Source: Clostridia bacterium
GTDB lineage: Bacteria > Bacillota > Clostridia > Oscillospirales > CAG-272
Assembly: GCA_017416885.1 (NCBI GenBank)
Contig: JAFQAM010000236.1
Coordinates: 1-12,082, forward strand
DNA: 12,082 nt
Direction: 5' to 3'
Part shown: positions 1 to 6,578 of the stretch, piece by piece
Numbering within the stretch: position 1 is the stretch's first letter
How the letters are laid out: every line of letters begins with the position of its first letter
Made by a program: the position numbers and the translations under genes
The notes under the pieces: model-generated
The model's input: only the letters and a program-made list of their open reading frames with translations
Told to the model about the DNA's origin: nothing
Databases searched by the model: none

Positions 1-1024
1 CTTCTACTGTGCCGTTACTGTGAGTGATAACAAATTGTACTGAGCTGTCGCTATTTAGCTCAGAAACGGTAAAATCAATTTGAATTTCGTCCATTCCAAC
101 TATGGTTGAATCTGAAATATCCACACTTGGCTTCGTATAATCTAAAATACCGATATCCTTTTGCTCAATCAGCATTTCTTCCTCGTCGCCCACTCCGTAA
201 AGCTCAAAGGTTAGCTTGTATATGTCAGCTGCATCATTGATTGGCAAAATAACATTTTGGCTATCAGTGTGCTTTTTCTCGCTTAGCAAGTTGCCGTTTA
301 AATCAAATTGCTTAATTACATAGTAATATTTTCCGTTTACATTATCAAATGTGATTGGCACGGAAATCTCATTTAATTGCCAATTTGCCGATACTGTGTC
401 GATAGTTGGCAGGTTATACTCGCCTGTATAGGCGCTTGGCGGTGGGTTTGGCTGCTGCTCTGTGTGCTTCAATGTCTGGAGCTTTACCTCAAAGTGAGTC
501 ACATCTCCAAGTGTTGTATCGTGGCTTACAACGGACAATGAATACTCCCATTCGGGCTTTAAGCCTACAACAGTATTTTCATATATGCCGTCGCCTTCAA
601 GCTCAATTACGATATCCTCCTCATTCGAGGTGCTGACAACTATGGAATATTCTGAGCTTTCTTGCTGCTCTGAAATTTCCATTGTATATCCGATATAAGT
701 GTCGCCTACATCAAGACTCAAAAGCTCTACCTTAGGCGCATTTGTCATTAGCGCGGTGGTTACCACAATTGCGGATACAGCCACTGTCGCCGTTGCGGTT
801 ACCGCTTTAATGGAGTCAAAAACCTTATCAACTATTGTTTTGGAGCTGTCCTTTTTAGATTTTTTCCTCTTAGGCTGCAGTGTTGTCATTTCCTTGCCCA
901 AGTCGGCTTGCTCCTTGCCTGAATAGTTTTCCTCATTTTTCTTTATATAAATTTCCGCAGGAAAATGCTTATATTCGCTTGTGGAATTGTATTCGCCTGA
1001 ATTATAAAACTCGCCGTTGTACAT
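1..1024 (-). CDS. Membrane-anchored protein of unknown function, N-terminal part (C-terminus beyond window)
   Basis: The frame is open from an ATG at 1024 to the window edge, giving 341 codons without a stop. The start is supported by AGGAGG at 1030-1035 with 5 bases to the ATG; another ATG at 1029 is out of frame and touches the ribosome site. Residues 1-70 are polar and hold a basic patch, PKRKKSKK, at 51-58. A single hydrophobic segment rich in Ala, Val and Thr follows at about 73-93, with no cleavage site evident. This suggests a cytoplasmic N-terminus and an outside C-terminus. From about residue 97 the sequence is beta-rich, with repeating blocks that resemble fibronectin type III or Ig-like modules; this is my inference from pattern, not a match. 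A Pro-rich stretch (QQPNPPPSA, about 200-208) may be a linker between modules. Function unknown; a surface or envelope role is the likeliest. It is separated from the GH36 gene by a terminator and has its own candidate promoter. Confidence 0.8.
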   Translation of the reverse strand, partial: MYNGEFYNSGEYNSTSEYKHFPAEIYIKKNEENYSGKEQADLGKEMTTLQPKRKKSKKDSSKTIVDKVFDSIKAVTATATVAVSAIVVTTALMTNAPKVELLSLDVGDTYIGYTMEISEQQESSEYSIVVSTSNEEDIVIELEGDGIYENTVVGLKPEWEYSLSVVSHDTTLGDVTHFEVKLQTLKHTEQQPNPPPSAYTGEYNLPTIDTVSANWQLNEISVPITFDNVNGKYYYVIKQFDLNGNLLSEKKHTDSQNVILPINDAADIYKLTFELYGVGDEEEMLIEQKDIGILDYTKPSVDISDSTIVGMDEIQIDFTVSELNSDSSVQFVITHSNGTVE

Positions 1025-1057
1025 AGCATCCTCCTTTTTACAGCTTTTATTAATTAT

Positions 1058-1086
1058 ATAATATCACTATTGCTTTTATTTTGCAA
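1058..1086 (-). promoter_or_regulatory. Candidate sigma-A promoter of the membrane-protein gene
   Basis: On the minus strand TTGCAA (1081-1086) and TATTAT (1058-1063) are separated by 17 bases, about 35 bases upstream of the start codon. A second -10-like TATAAT overlaps just downstream. The -10 region coincides with the outermost linker copy (AATATCACT, 1060-1068) of hairpin array A, so the array may have supplied part of the promoter. Confidence 0.5.
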
Positions 1087-1342
1087 GACATTTGACGCAA
1101 GCGGTCGGTTTTTGGCACAAGCGGAAAGGAAAAAAGCTCACCTTGTGGCACCTGCTCTACGGCAGGTGCCACAGTTATATTCGCCTGCGGCGAGTTCTAT
1201 TGCTTTGCAGTGGTATTCGGCTTTTAGCCAAGTGATATTCGCTACGCGAGCTTGAAAGGCGAATATAATATCACTGCGACAATCGGGAGCAATATCACTG
1301 CTGCTTGCAACAATATCACGCTGACACAGTCAGCATATCACT
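1060..1342. repeat. Hairpin array A (linker AATATCACT / AGTGATATT)
   Basis: Linker copies read AGTGGTATTC (1209-1218) and AGTGATATTC (1231-1240), then the reverse complement AATATCACT at 1267-1275, 1291-1299, 1312-1319 (without the final T) and 1335-1342 (ATATCACT), with a further AATATCACT at 1060-1068. Between them are small palindromes with different stems: TCGCC-TGC-GGCGA (1181-1193), TGC-TTT-GCA (1201-1209), GGCT-TTT-AGCC (1219-1229), TCGC-TAC-GCGA (1239-1249), TGC-TT-GCA (1302-1309) and GCTGAC-ACA-GTCAGC (1320-1334). The unit between 1276 and 1290 is degenerate. Linker spacing is about 21-24 bases. The part from 1069 to 1143 is only loosely palindromic. Confidence 0.75.
1144..1173. repeat. 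Perfect 12-bp hairpin inside array A
   Basis: TGTGGCACCTGC (1144-1155) and GCAGGTGCCACA (1162-1173) are exact reverse complements around a 6-base loop. No U-run follows on either strand, so it is not a typical terminator. It is the longest stem in array A and may be one of its units or an older independent element. Confidence 0.75.
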
Positions 1343-1354
1343 TCCAATTTGATA

Positions 1355-1378
1355 CTGCATTTGTGTCTACAAATGCAG
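1355..1378. repeat. Perfect 10-bp hairpin between array A and the GH36 terminator
   Basis: CTGCATTTGT (1355-1364) pairs with ACAAATGCAG (1369-1378) around GTCT. It has no U-tail. It directly follows the last linker of array A (ends 1342) and may be its terminal unit. Confidence 0.65.
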
Positions 1379-1385
1379 CGCTTGT

Positions 1386-1424
1386 CAAGAAAAGAGGACA
1401 GAGAATGTAAAACACTCTCCGTCC
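1386..1424 (-). terminator. Rho-independent terminator of the GH36 gene
   Basis: On the minus strand a 13-bp stem (1424-1412 with 1408-1396, two G-U pairs) closes a 3-base loop and is followed by the U-rich tail TCTTTTCTTG (1395-1386). The G-U pairs become A-C mismatches on the plus strand, which supports minus-strand use. The stop codon of the GH36 gene is about 260 bases upstream; array B lies between. Confidence 0.7.
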
Positions 1425-1526
1425 TTTTCCTGTCAGTTCGAGTATACTGCTCTATGGAAGGCACCCCTTCTGATGAGCTTTTATGAGTTATAGTGGAGAT
1501 TGGCATGTAGCTTGCTTTTTATTATT
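1425..1526. other. Intergenic stretch with nothing recognised
   Basis: This is the remainder of the 659-base gap between the membrane-protein gene and the GH36 gene. I see no start codon with a ribosome site, no clear hairpin and no promoter here. Confidence 0.5.
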
Positions 1527-1631
1527 CTTGCTACGCAAGTCGATATATTTGCTACGCAAATTCGATATATTTCGCAAGCGAAATTCGATATAATTTACTT
1601 CGTAAATTTCGATATATTTTGCTTTGCAAAA
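1527..1631. repeat. Hairpin array B (linker TCGATATAT)
   Basis: Five palindromes with different stems alternate with four linker copies. The hairpins are CTTGC-TAC-GCAAG (1527-1539), TTTGC-TAC-GCAAA (1548-1560), TTTCGC-AA-GCGAAA (1570-1583), AATTTAC-TTC-GTAAATT (1592-1608) and TTTTGC-TTT-GCAAAA (1617-1631). CGATAT recurs at 1541, 1563, 1586 and 1610, a period of 22-24 bases, all in one orientation. Every stem is perfect although all five differ in sequence. The array lies in the 3' untranslated region of the GH36 transcript, between its stop codon (1684) and terminator. Confidence 0.9.
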
Positions 1632-1683
1632 TGTGAGAACACCTACACCCTATATGCTAACAAACGACTTGAAGCAAGATTCA

Positions 1684-3399
1684 TCAATGGACTGTAACTA
1701 AGCAACAGTTATTTAAACTGATTTTATTCACACCTATGGCGGTTTTTCCCTTTGATTGGATATTGCCGAAAATATCGTGGAGTGTGTATTCTCTTTCGCG
1801 GTCGGTTTCAATATAGATATAATCCTTACCTGTGGAGTTAAAGATATATTCGGTATCGTTTGTTAGTGTCAGCGGTACATTTTGATACAAAACAGCGACA
1901 CTCTCCCCGTTCTTTTCGCATTTTGCCATTGTGTAGTTGGCGTCAATATCGTTTGCTGTCAGCTTACCGTTCATAATTGTATCGCGGTGATTGCGCCAGA
2001 ATGCGAGGAAGCCTTTAAGCAGTTTTTTGTGATCACCTGTAATATTATCAAAGCGAACGGAAATTTGCGGAACGCTGAACATAATGCCCAATAATTGATA
2101 CATCACCGCTTCATTTGTCTCGTTTTTGTTCCACATAAGCATATCACTATGCACTGCGGCTTTGCCTGAGGTCAAGCGCAGATTGATGGAATGTATTCTG
2201 TTGATGATTGCATCATTGGGGCAATCGCCTACTCTGAGCATATTGCCGTATTTGGTAACGATTGGACCGACATAGGATTGACGGAATTCAATTAAAATTT
2301 CGGGGTTTATTTCCTTCAGCTTAGTAGTCACCTCGCTTAAAAGTCTGTCAAGAGCCACTTCTACCGACACTGTGTCCATATTTTCGTAATCGGTGGAGCT
2401 CATATCGCTTAATGCAAACGCGTCGATAAAATCAAGCTTCAAGCCGTCCCAATTGTATTTTTTTACATAGTCAACATAAATATCAACCAAGAAATCGCGA
2501 ACATCCTTGAAGCGGATATCAAGTATTGACTTTTCGTTGCTGTCACATAGATATTTGCCTATAAATCTTTCATAATTCGCGCTTTTCTTGCCAACAAACG
2601 GCACGGAAAACCAAATCATAAATTTCATACCGATTGCGTGCACATCCTCAACGAATTTTTTCATATCGGGGATTTTGTTTTCACATATTTTCCAATCTCC
2701 GCAATACGCATAGCCGCGAGAATTATCATCCGTTTGCCATCCGTCATCAACAATAACTGTATCCATTCCAAGCTCCTTGGCGATTTTCAGCTCCGCTAAA
2801 ATATCATCGGGAATTGTGTGCTGATGGAAGCTGTACCAGCAGGAATACATTGGCAAGGTTGCTTCGTTTGGAATATATGTATCTCCGCCCCACCATTCTT
2901 TAGTTGACATTATTGATTCGGTTACGGGAATGGATCTACGGTCAATGCGTATTACTACGCTGTAATTTTTCATTTTAGGGCAAAGCTGTGAGAATAAATC
3001 AATTTTAAAGCGGATTTTTCCGTTTTCCTCAACAACGCCTGCTGCCAAGGTTGTGGGATTTGCAGTATCGCTGAGCGCAATCAATTCTCTATTTATATTT
3101 TTCTTATTGTATAATGCGATAAGAGGCATACCTGACGCGCTTCTGCTCTCCTCCTTACGCATCCACCAATCGGGATTGATGTTGTGCTGCTGGCTTGATT
3201 TTGATGACCAGAATGCAAGTATATCAATCTGGTCCTCCTCCCAAATCAGCGAATATTTTTTGGGCGAAATCTCCTTTTCAAATTCAATTTCAAGTAAGTA
3301 TTCGCACACCTCGCCGTCTTTTACCTTGGTAAGCGATTGGTTTTTTATTTCGTTTTCTGTTTCTACATTAATGATTAAATTATCAATTGTAAAGCTCAT
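1684..3399 (-). CDS. Glycoside hydrolase family 36-type alpha-galactosidase-like enzyme
   Basis: The 571-residue protein has the GH36 (clan GH-D) layout: a beta-sandwich N-terminal part (about 1-165), a TIM barrel (about 180-470) and a C-terminal beta domain. Visible family signatures are VDDGWQ (217-222), WDGLKLDF (317-324) with Asp323 as the expected nucleophile, RVGDCP (389-394) with Asp392 as the expected acid/base, and HSDMLMW (417-423). No signal peptide is seen, so it probably acts in the cytoplasm on imported oligosaccharides. The start follows GAGGTG (3404-3409). Family knowledge makes alpha-galactosidase the likeliest activity, but GH36 also includes other specificities, and this form is shorter than the roughly 700-residue bacterial enzymes. 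It is transcribed alone from the promoter at 3428-3456, and its 3' end carries array B and a terminator. Confidence 0.85.
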   Translation of the reverse strand: MSFTIDNLIINVETENEIKNQSLTKVKDGEVCEYLLEIEFEKEISPKKYSLIWEEDQIDILAFWSSKSSQQHNINPDWWMRKEESRSASGMPLIALYNKKNINRELIALSDTANPTTLAAGVVEENGKIRFKIDLFSQLCPKMKNYSVVIRIDRRSIPVTESIMSTKEWWGGDTYIPNEATLPMYSCWYSFHQHTIPDDILAELKIAKELGMDTVIVDDGWQTDDNSRGYAYCGDWKICENKIPDMKKFVEDVHAIGMKFMIWFSVPFVGKKSANYERFIGKYLCDSNEKSILDIRFKDVRDFLVDIYVDYVKKYNWDGLKLDFIDAFALSDMSSTDYENMDTVSVEVALDRLLSEVTTKLKEINPEILIEFRQSYVGPIVTKYGNMLRVGDCPNDAIINRIHSINLRLTSGKAAVHSDMLMWNKNETNEAVMYQLLGIMFSVPQISVRFDNITGDHKKLLKGFLAFWRNHRDTIMNGKLTANDIDANYTMAKCEKNGESVAVLYQNVPLTLTNDTEYIFNSTGKDYIYIETDREREYTLHDIFGNIQSKGKTAIGVNKISLNNCCLVTVH

Positions 3400-3427
3400 T
3401 TTGCACCTCGCAGGATTTGATAATACT

Positions 3428-3456
3428 ATTGTAGCATACTTTTAGAGAAAATGCAA
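3428..3456 (-). promoter_or_regulatory. Sigma-A promoter of the GH36 gene
   Basis: On the minus strand TTGCAT (3451-3456) and TACAAT (3428-3433) are separated by exactly 17 bases. The -10 box is about 28 bases upstream of the start codon and lies downstream of the terminator at 3476-3507, so the GH36 gene is a separate transcription unit. No operator palindrome is obvious. Confidence 0.75.
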
Positions 3457-3475
3457 AATAAATTAGGTGATTTAT

Positions 3476-3507
3476 AAAAAATCCCTCAAGCGTGGCTTGG
3501 GGGATTT
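3476..3507 (-). terminator. Rho-independent terminator of the uxu/flavodiiron operon
   Basis: AATCCCTCAAGC (3480-3491) pairs with 3495-3506 around the loop GTG; one position is G-U on the plus strand and C-A on the minus strand. On the minus strand the stem runs into six U residues (3481-3476). It is about 210 bases past the flavodiiron stop codon, with array C between, and just upstream of the GH36 promoter. Confidence 0.75.
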
Positions 3508-3518
3508 TGGTTGTTTTG

Positions 3519-3699
3519 GCGAAATTACAAGGCGTTGCCTTGTAGCTAAATTGTTTTGCAAGCAAAACAGCGAAATTATGTCGCTTGCGACATAGCTAAA
3601 TTAAATTTGCTGTTTATAGCTCGCCAAATGCGAATTTAGCTTTCGCAGAAAATTTAGCTGACCGAAGGTCAATTTAGCTTGCGTTTACGCAAATTTAGC
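3519..3699. repeat. Hairpin array C (linker GCKAAATT, then AATTTAGC)
   Basis: The left half has four linkers that alternate GCGAAATT (3519), GCTAAATT (3545), GCGAAATT (3570), GCTAAATT (3595). They enclose 7-bp perfect stems: ACAAGGC-GTT-GCCTTGT (3527-3543), GTTTTGC-AA-GCAAAAC (3553-3568) and ATGTCGC-TT-GCGACAT (3578-3593). After a central piece at 3603-3632, the right half has the linker in inverted form, AATTTAGC, at 3633, 3651, 3671 and 3692. It encloses TTTC-GCA-GAAA (3641-3651), TGACC-GAA-GGTCA (3659-3671) and TTGCG-TTTA-CGCAA (3679-3692). Four linkers face each way. On the transcribed minus strand the TGACC unit closes on CTTCGG, a stable UUCG-type loop. The array lies between the flavodiiron stop codon and its terminator. 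Confidence 0.92.
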
Positions 3700-3740
3700 A
3701 GATTTTGAGAAATTTGTTACACAATTTTCTCAAAATCTGC
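3698..3740. repeat. 15-bp inverted repeat straddling the flavodiiron stop codon
   Basis: GCAGATTTTGAGAAA (3698-3712) is the exact reverse complement of 3726-3740, with 13 bases between that contain the TAA stop (3719-3717). The upstream arm (minus strand) is coding: it encodes the Ala-Asp-Phe-Glu-Lys region at the C-terminus. The downstream arm adjoins and overlaps the last linker of array C (3692-3699). There is no U-run, so it is not a standard terminator. Confidence 0.9.
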
Positions 3741-5504
3741 ATAACCGTGCTTACAAAGTGGGCAAATGATATTTTCGTCGATTTCGCCCTCGTGGATATA
3801 GCCGCAGATTTTGCAGACATAGCCTACCTTGCCTTCTGTTTCAGGCTTTGGCTTAACATTTTCGTGGTAGTATGCGTAGGTCATTGATTCTCTGTCGGAC
3901 AATACTCTTGCTTCTGTTACGGAGCAGATAAAGAGTCCGTGTGTATCAAGGTCGATATAGTCTTCCACTTTTAAAGACATAAATGAGTTAATATATCTTG
4001 GCAAGAATACAAGACCGTTATCGGAGCGAAGCGGCTGGCAATTTTCAAATTTGTTTACGCTTCTGCCGCTTTTGAATCCAAACGCTTCAAACACTTTGAA
4101 CGGCGCATCTACTGTTAAGCAGTTGATGTTCATTTTGCCTGTTTGCTTGATTACATGGTGGGAATAGTTTTCCTTATTAATAGCAACGGCTATTCTGTTT
4201 GGTGAGTTGGTAACCTGTGTTACGGTATTAACGATTAAGCCGTTATCCTTTTTGCCGTCGTTTGAGGTTACAACATAAAGACCGTAGCCGATATTGAATA
4301 AAGCGTTCAAGTCATTTTTATTGGCGGTTTCGTCCTGTCTTGCAAGATAGTCCTTGCAAAGCTCCTTCGCCATATTATCCAATTGCTCTGTGCTTTCCTC
4401 ATTTAAGGCAGACATAATTCTCACATTGTTTTCGGTGTAGGTAATATTCTTTGATTTTTCAAGCATTGATTTCATTACCTTATGAGCTAAAGGCGCCCAG
4501 CTTCCGTTTTCGATAAACGCGACAGTACGGTTTGCAAAATTTCTTTCTGTTAGGTGGTTAATAAACTCACGCATAAACGGGAAAATTTCCGCATTATATG
4601 TTGTGGTTGCCAATACTAATTTATCGTAGCGGAACGCATCCTCAACCGCCTCTGCCATATCGCATCTTGCAAGGTCGGTTACCACAACCTTGGGGCATCC
4701 CATTGCGCGAAGCTTTTCCTCAAGCATAATTACAGCCTTTTTTGTATTGCCGTAAACTGAGGTATATGCGATTACAATGCCCTCGCTTTCAGGCTGATAT
4801 GATGACCAGGTGTTATATAAGCCGATATAGTAGCCAAGATTTTCGGTAAGAACAGGACCGTGAAGCGGGCAAATAATCTCTATATCAAGCGCGCTTGCTT
4901 TTTTAAGTAATGCTTGCACCTGCGCTCCGTATTTGCCTACGATACCGATATAATATCTTCTCGCCTCGCAAGCCCAATCCTCGTTTACATCAAGGGCGCC
5001 GAATTTACCGAATCCATCGGCGGAAAACAGCACCTTATCGTAGCTATCGTATGTTACAATAACCTCGGGCCAATGCACCATTGGCGCGCCCACAAAGCTA
5101 AGGATATGCTTACCCAAGCTAAGGCTGTCGCCCTCTTTAACTACGATTTGCTTATCAGAAAAATCTGTACCGAAAAATTGCTTCATCATATTAAATGCTT
5201 TAGTTGATGATACAATTTTCGCGTTCGGATATGCTTTTACAAAATTATAGATATTTGCAGAATGGTCAGGCTCCATATGCTGAACTATTAAGTAGTCTGG
5301 GGTTCTGCCGTTTAATGCGTTTTGCAAATTGTCAAGCCACTGATGTGTAAATGACGCATCAACGGTATCCATTACTGCGATTTTTTCGTCTATGATAAGA
5401 TAGGAATTGTACGCCATTCCGTTTGGTACAGCATACTGTCCCTCAAATAAATCAATTTTATGATCGTTTACGCCAATATATTTGATATCGTTTGTGATTT
5501 TCAT
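3717..5504 (-). CDS. Flavodiiron protein fused to flavin reductase and rubredoxin domains (FprA-Hrb-type O2/NO reductase)
   Basis: The 595 residues contain four modules. A metallo-beta-lactamase-like diiron domain (about 1-240) has the full ligand set: His76, Glu78, Asp80 and His81 in HMEPDH, His144, Asp163 and His215. A flavodoxin domain (about 243-390) has the FMN phosphate loop YTSVYGNTKK. A flavin reductase-like domain spans about 400-548. A short rubrerythrin-type rubredoxin has CKIC (564-567) and CPLC (581-584). In Moorella thermoacetica the first two modules (FprA) and the last two (Hrb) are separate proteins; here they are one chain. Such proteins reduce O2 to water or NO to N2O using NAD(P)H-derived electrons in the cytoplasm. 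The start follows AAGGAG (5510-5515), which overlaps the uxuB stop codon, so the gene is coupled to uxuB. The last 15 coding bases before the final two codons form one arm of an inverted repeat. The class is certain; the O2 versus NO preference cannot be read from the sequence. Confidence 0.93.
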   Translation of the reverse strand: MKITNDIKYIGVNDHKIDLFEGQYAVPNGMAYNSYLIIDEKIAVMDTVDASFTHQWLDNLQNALNGRTPDYLIVQHMEPDHSANIYNFVKAYPNAKIVSSTKAFNMMKQFFGTDFSDKQIVVKEGDSLSLGKHILSFVGAPMVHWPEVIVTYDSYDKVLFSADGFGKFGALDVNEDWACEARRYYIGIVGKYGAQVQALLKKASALDIEIICPLHGPVLTENLGYYIGLYNTWSSYQPESEGIVIAYTSVYGNTKKAVIMLEEKLRAMGCPKVVVTDLARCDMAEAVEDAFRYDKLVLATTTYNAEIFPFMREFINHLTERNFANRTVAFIENGSWAPLAHKVMKSMLEKSKNITYTENNVRIMSALNEESTEQLDNMAKELCKDYLARQDETANKNDLNALFNIGYGLYVVTSNDGKKDNGLIVNTVTQVTNSPNRIAVAINKENYSHHVIKQTGKMNINCLTVDAPFKVFEAFGFKSGRSVNKFENCQPLRSDNGLVFLPRYINSFMSLKVEDYIDLDTHGLFICSVTEARVLSDRESMTYAYYHENVKPKPETEGKVGYVCKICGYIHEGEIDENIICPLCKHGYADFEKIV

Positions 5505-5516
5505 ATTTTCTCCTTA
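5505..5516 (-). promoter_or_regulatory. Ribosome site of the flavodiiron gene overlapping the uxuB stop codon
   Basis: The minus strand reads TAAGGAG then AAAAT then ATG. The uxuB stop codon TAA (5516-5514) shares two bases with the AAGGAG site (5515-5510), which sits 5 bases from the flavodiiron ATG at 5504. Ribosomes ending uxuB therefore stop on the next gene's binding site, which suggests translational coupling. Confidence 0.85.
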
Positions 5517-6359
5517 TACTCCTGAATATGCTGAGAAGCCGCAGTCAATAGGCAGAATTACGCCTGTAATGGCTGATGCGGATTTATCGTCGCACAGAAA
5601 TAATGTAGCTCCTAAAAGCTCGCCTGCGTTTACATATCTGTCCATTGGCGTGCCATTCAGGATTTTTGCGCTTCTCTTGGTTGGATTTCCGTTTTCATCA
5701 AATAATAAGCTATAATTCTGAGCTGATACCAAAAATCCCGGGGCAATTGCATTACAGCGGATATTTGTGCCTGCAAAATGTGTGGCTAACCACTGTGTAA
5801 AGTTGGAAATGCCTGCCTTTGCCGCTGAATATGCGGGGATTTTTGTAAGCGGTGTATAAGCATTCATTGATGAAATATTAAGAATACAGCCCTTTTTATT
5901 TTCTACCATATCCTTTGCAAATATTTGTGTCGGAAGTAATGTTCCTTGGAAATTAAGCTTGAAAACAAAATCAACGCCGTCAGGCTGCAAATCAAAGAAT
6001 GTTTTTGTTCCTTCCTTTGCTTCGTGCTGATATTCGTTATCGGTGGTTGCTCTTGGATTGTTTCCGCCTGCGCCGTTAATTAATATATCGCATTTGCCAA
6101 AATCCTTAATTACTCTTTCGTGTACATCCTTAAGGCTCTCTGCATCAAGCACATTACATTTGTAGCCCTCGCAAATAAAGCCCTCGCTCTTTAATTCATC
6201 TGCAAGCTTTTTTACAGATTCCTCATTTAAATCAAGTGCGGCAACACTTGCTCCGCTTTGAGCAAAAGCTCTCGCCATTTCTCCGCAGATAAGTCCACCT
6301 GCTCCTGTAATTACTACTACCTTGTTTTTGTAGTCTATGTTTAACGGTAAGTTTATCAT
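5514..6359 (-). CDS. uxuB: D-mannonate oxidoreductase (fructuronate reductase), short-chain dehydrogenase type
   Basis: With the start at 6359 the protein has 281 residues, close to the size of the Bacillus-type SDR form of UxuB and unlike the longer E. coli enzyme. It has the Rossmann glycine motif TGAGG (18-22) with Gly26, Asp43 at the end of beta-2 (favouring NAD(H)), NGAGG at 95-99, Ser163/164 and the catalytic pair YSAAK with Tyr177 and Lys181. The reaction is fructuronate + NADH to D-mannonate + NAD+, the step before mannonate dehydratase in glucuronate breakdown. I chose the ATG at 6359 because AAAGGA lies at 6367-6372 and homology begins there. The frame stays open to 6548, but that extension runs through hairpin array D. 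The gene is 234 bases downstream of uxuA and 9 bases upstream of the flavodiiron gene. SDR specificity is inferred from context, so another hexonate dehydrogenase is possible. Confidence 0.87.
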   Translation of the reverse strand: MINLPLNIDYKNKVVVITGAGGLICGEMARAFAQSGASVAALDLNEESVKKLADELKSEGFICEGYKCNVLDAESLKDVHERVIKDFGKCDILINGAGGNNPRATTDNEYQHEAKEGTKTFFDLQPDGVDFVFKLNFQGTLLPTQIFAKDMVENKKGCILNISSMNAYTPLTKIPAYSAAKAGISNFTQWLATHFAGTNIRCNAIAPGFLVSAQNYSLLFDENGNPTKRSAKILNGTPMDRYVNAGELLGATLFLCDDKSASAITGVILPIDCGFSAYSGV

Positions 6360-6375
6360 GATTTTTTCCTTTCTC

Positions 6376-6575
6376 TGTGCATAGCACAAATTCATTGAGT
6401 CAAAGACTCGTTTCATTGCGTTAGCAACTTCACTAACGAAGTTAACTTCACAATCAAAGATTACTTCACTCAAAAAAGTGAAGTTCCTTGCGGAGTGAAG
6501 TTTCGTTTCACAAAGTGAAGTTTTACTTTGTAAAATGATACGCACCATGTGCAGTGAAATTGCACCTTCGGTGCA
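6376..6575. repeat. Hairpin array D between uxuA and uxuB (linker CTTCACT, then AGTGAAG)
   Basis: Stems with different sequences are TGTGC-ATA-GCACA (6376-6388), GAGTC-AAA-GACTC (6397-6409), TTGC-GTTA-GCAA (6416-6427), TAAC-GAA-GTTA (6434-6444), AATC-AAA-GATT (6452-6462), TTTTAC-TTT-GTAAAA (6521-6535), GCAC-CAT-GTGC (6542-6552) and TGCACC-TTC-GGTGCA (6561-6575). Linkers are TTCATT (6391, 6412), CTTCACT (6428), ACTTCAC (6445), ACTTCACT (6463), then inverted GTGAAG (near 6478, 6495, 6515) and AGTGAAA (6553). The flip lies near 6463-6484, where ACTTCAC and GTGAAGT form an inverted pair. The array fills almost the whole 234-base gap between the two cistrons and ends 17 bases before the uxuB start. 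Confidence 0.87.
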
Positions 6576-6578
6576 TTA

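Noticed and set aside
1144..1173. Terminator
   Set aside because: The stem is strong, but neither strand has a U-run after it and no gene ends nearby.
1060..1342. CRISPR array
   Set aside because: The regular spacing suggests it, but repeats are under 12 bases, spacers are self-complementary and no cas genes are present. The same applies to arrays B-F.
1500..1697. A 65-codon rightward frame across array B
   Set aside because: It consists of repeat units read in one frame, has no ribosome site, and overlaps the end of the GH36 gene.
3383..3565. A 60-codon leftward frame over the GH36 promoter and a terminator
   Set aside because: It spans the terminator at 3476-3507 and the promoter at 3428-3456, has no ribosome site, and is out of frame with the GH36 gene.
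6360..6548. A 63-residue N-terminal extension of UxuB in the same frame
   Set aside because: It is encoded by hairpin array D, has no SDR homology, and the internal ATG at 6359 has its own AAAGGA site and gives the family's usual length.
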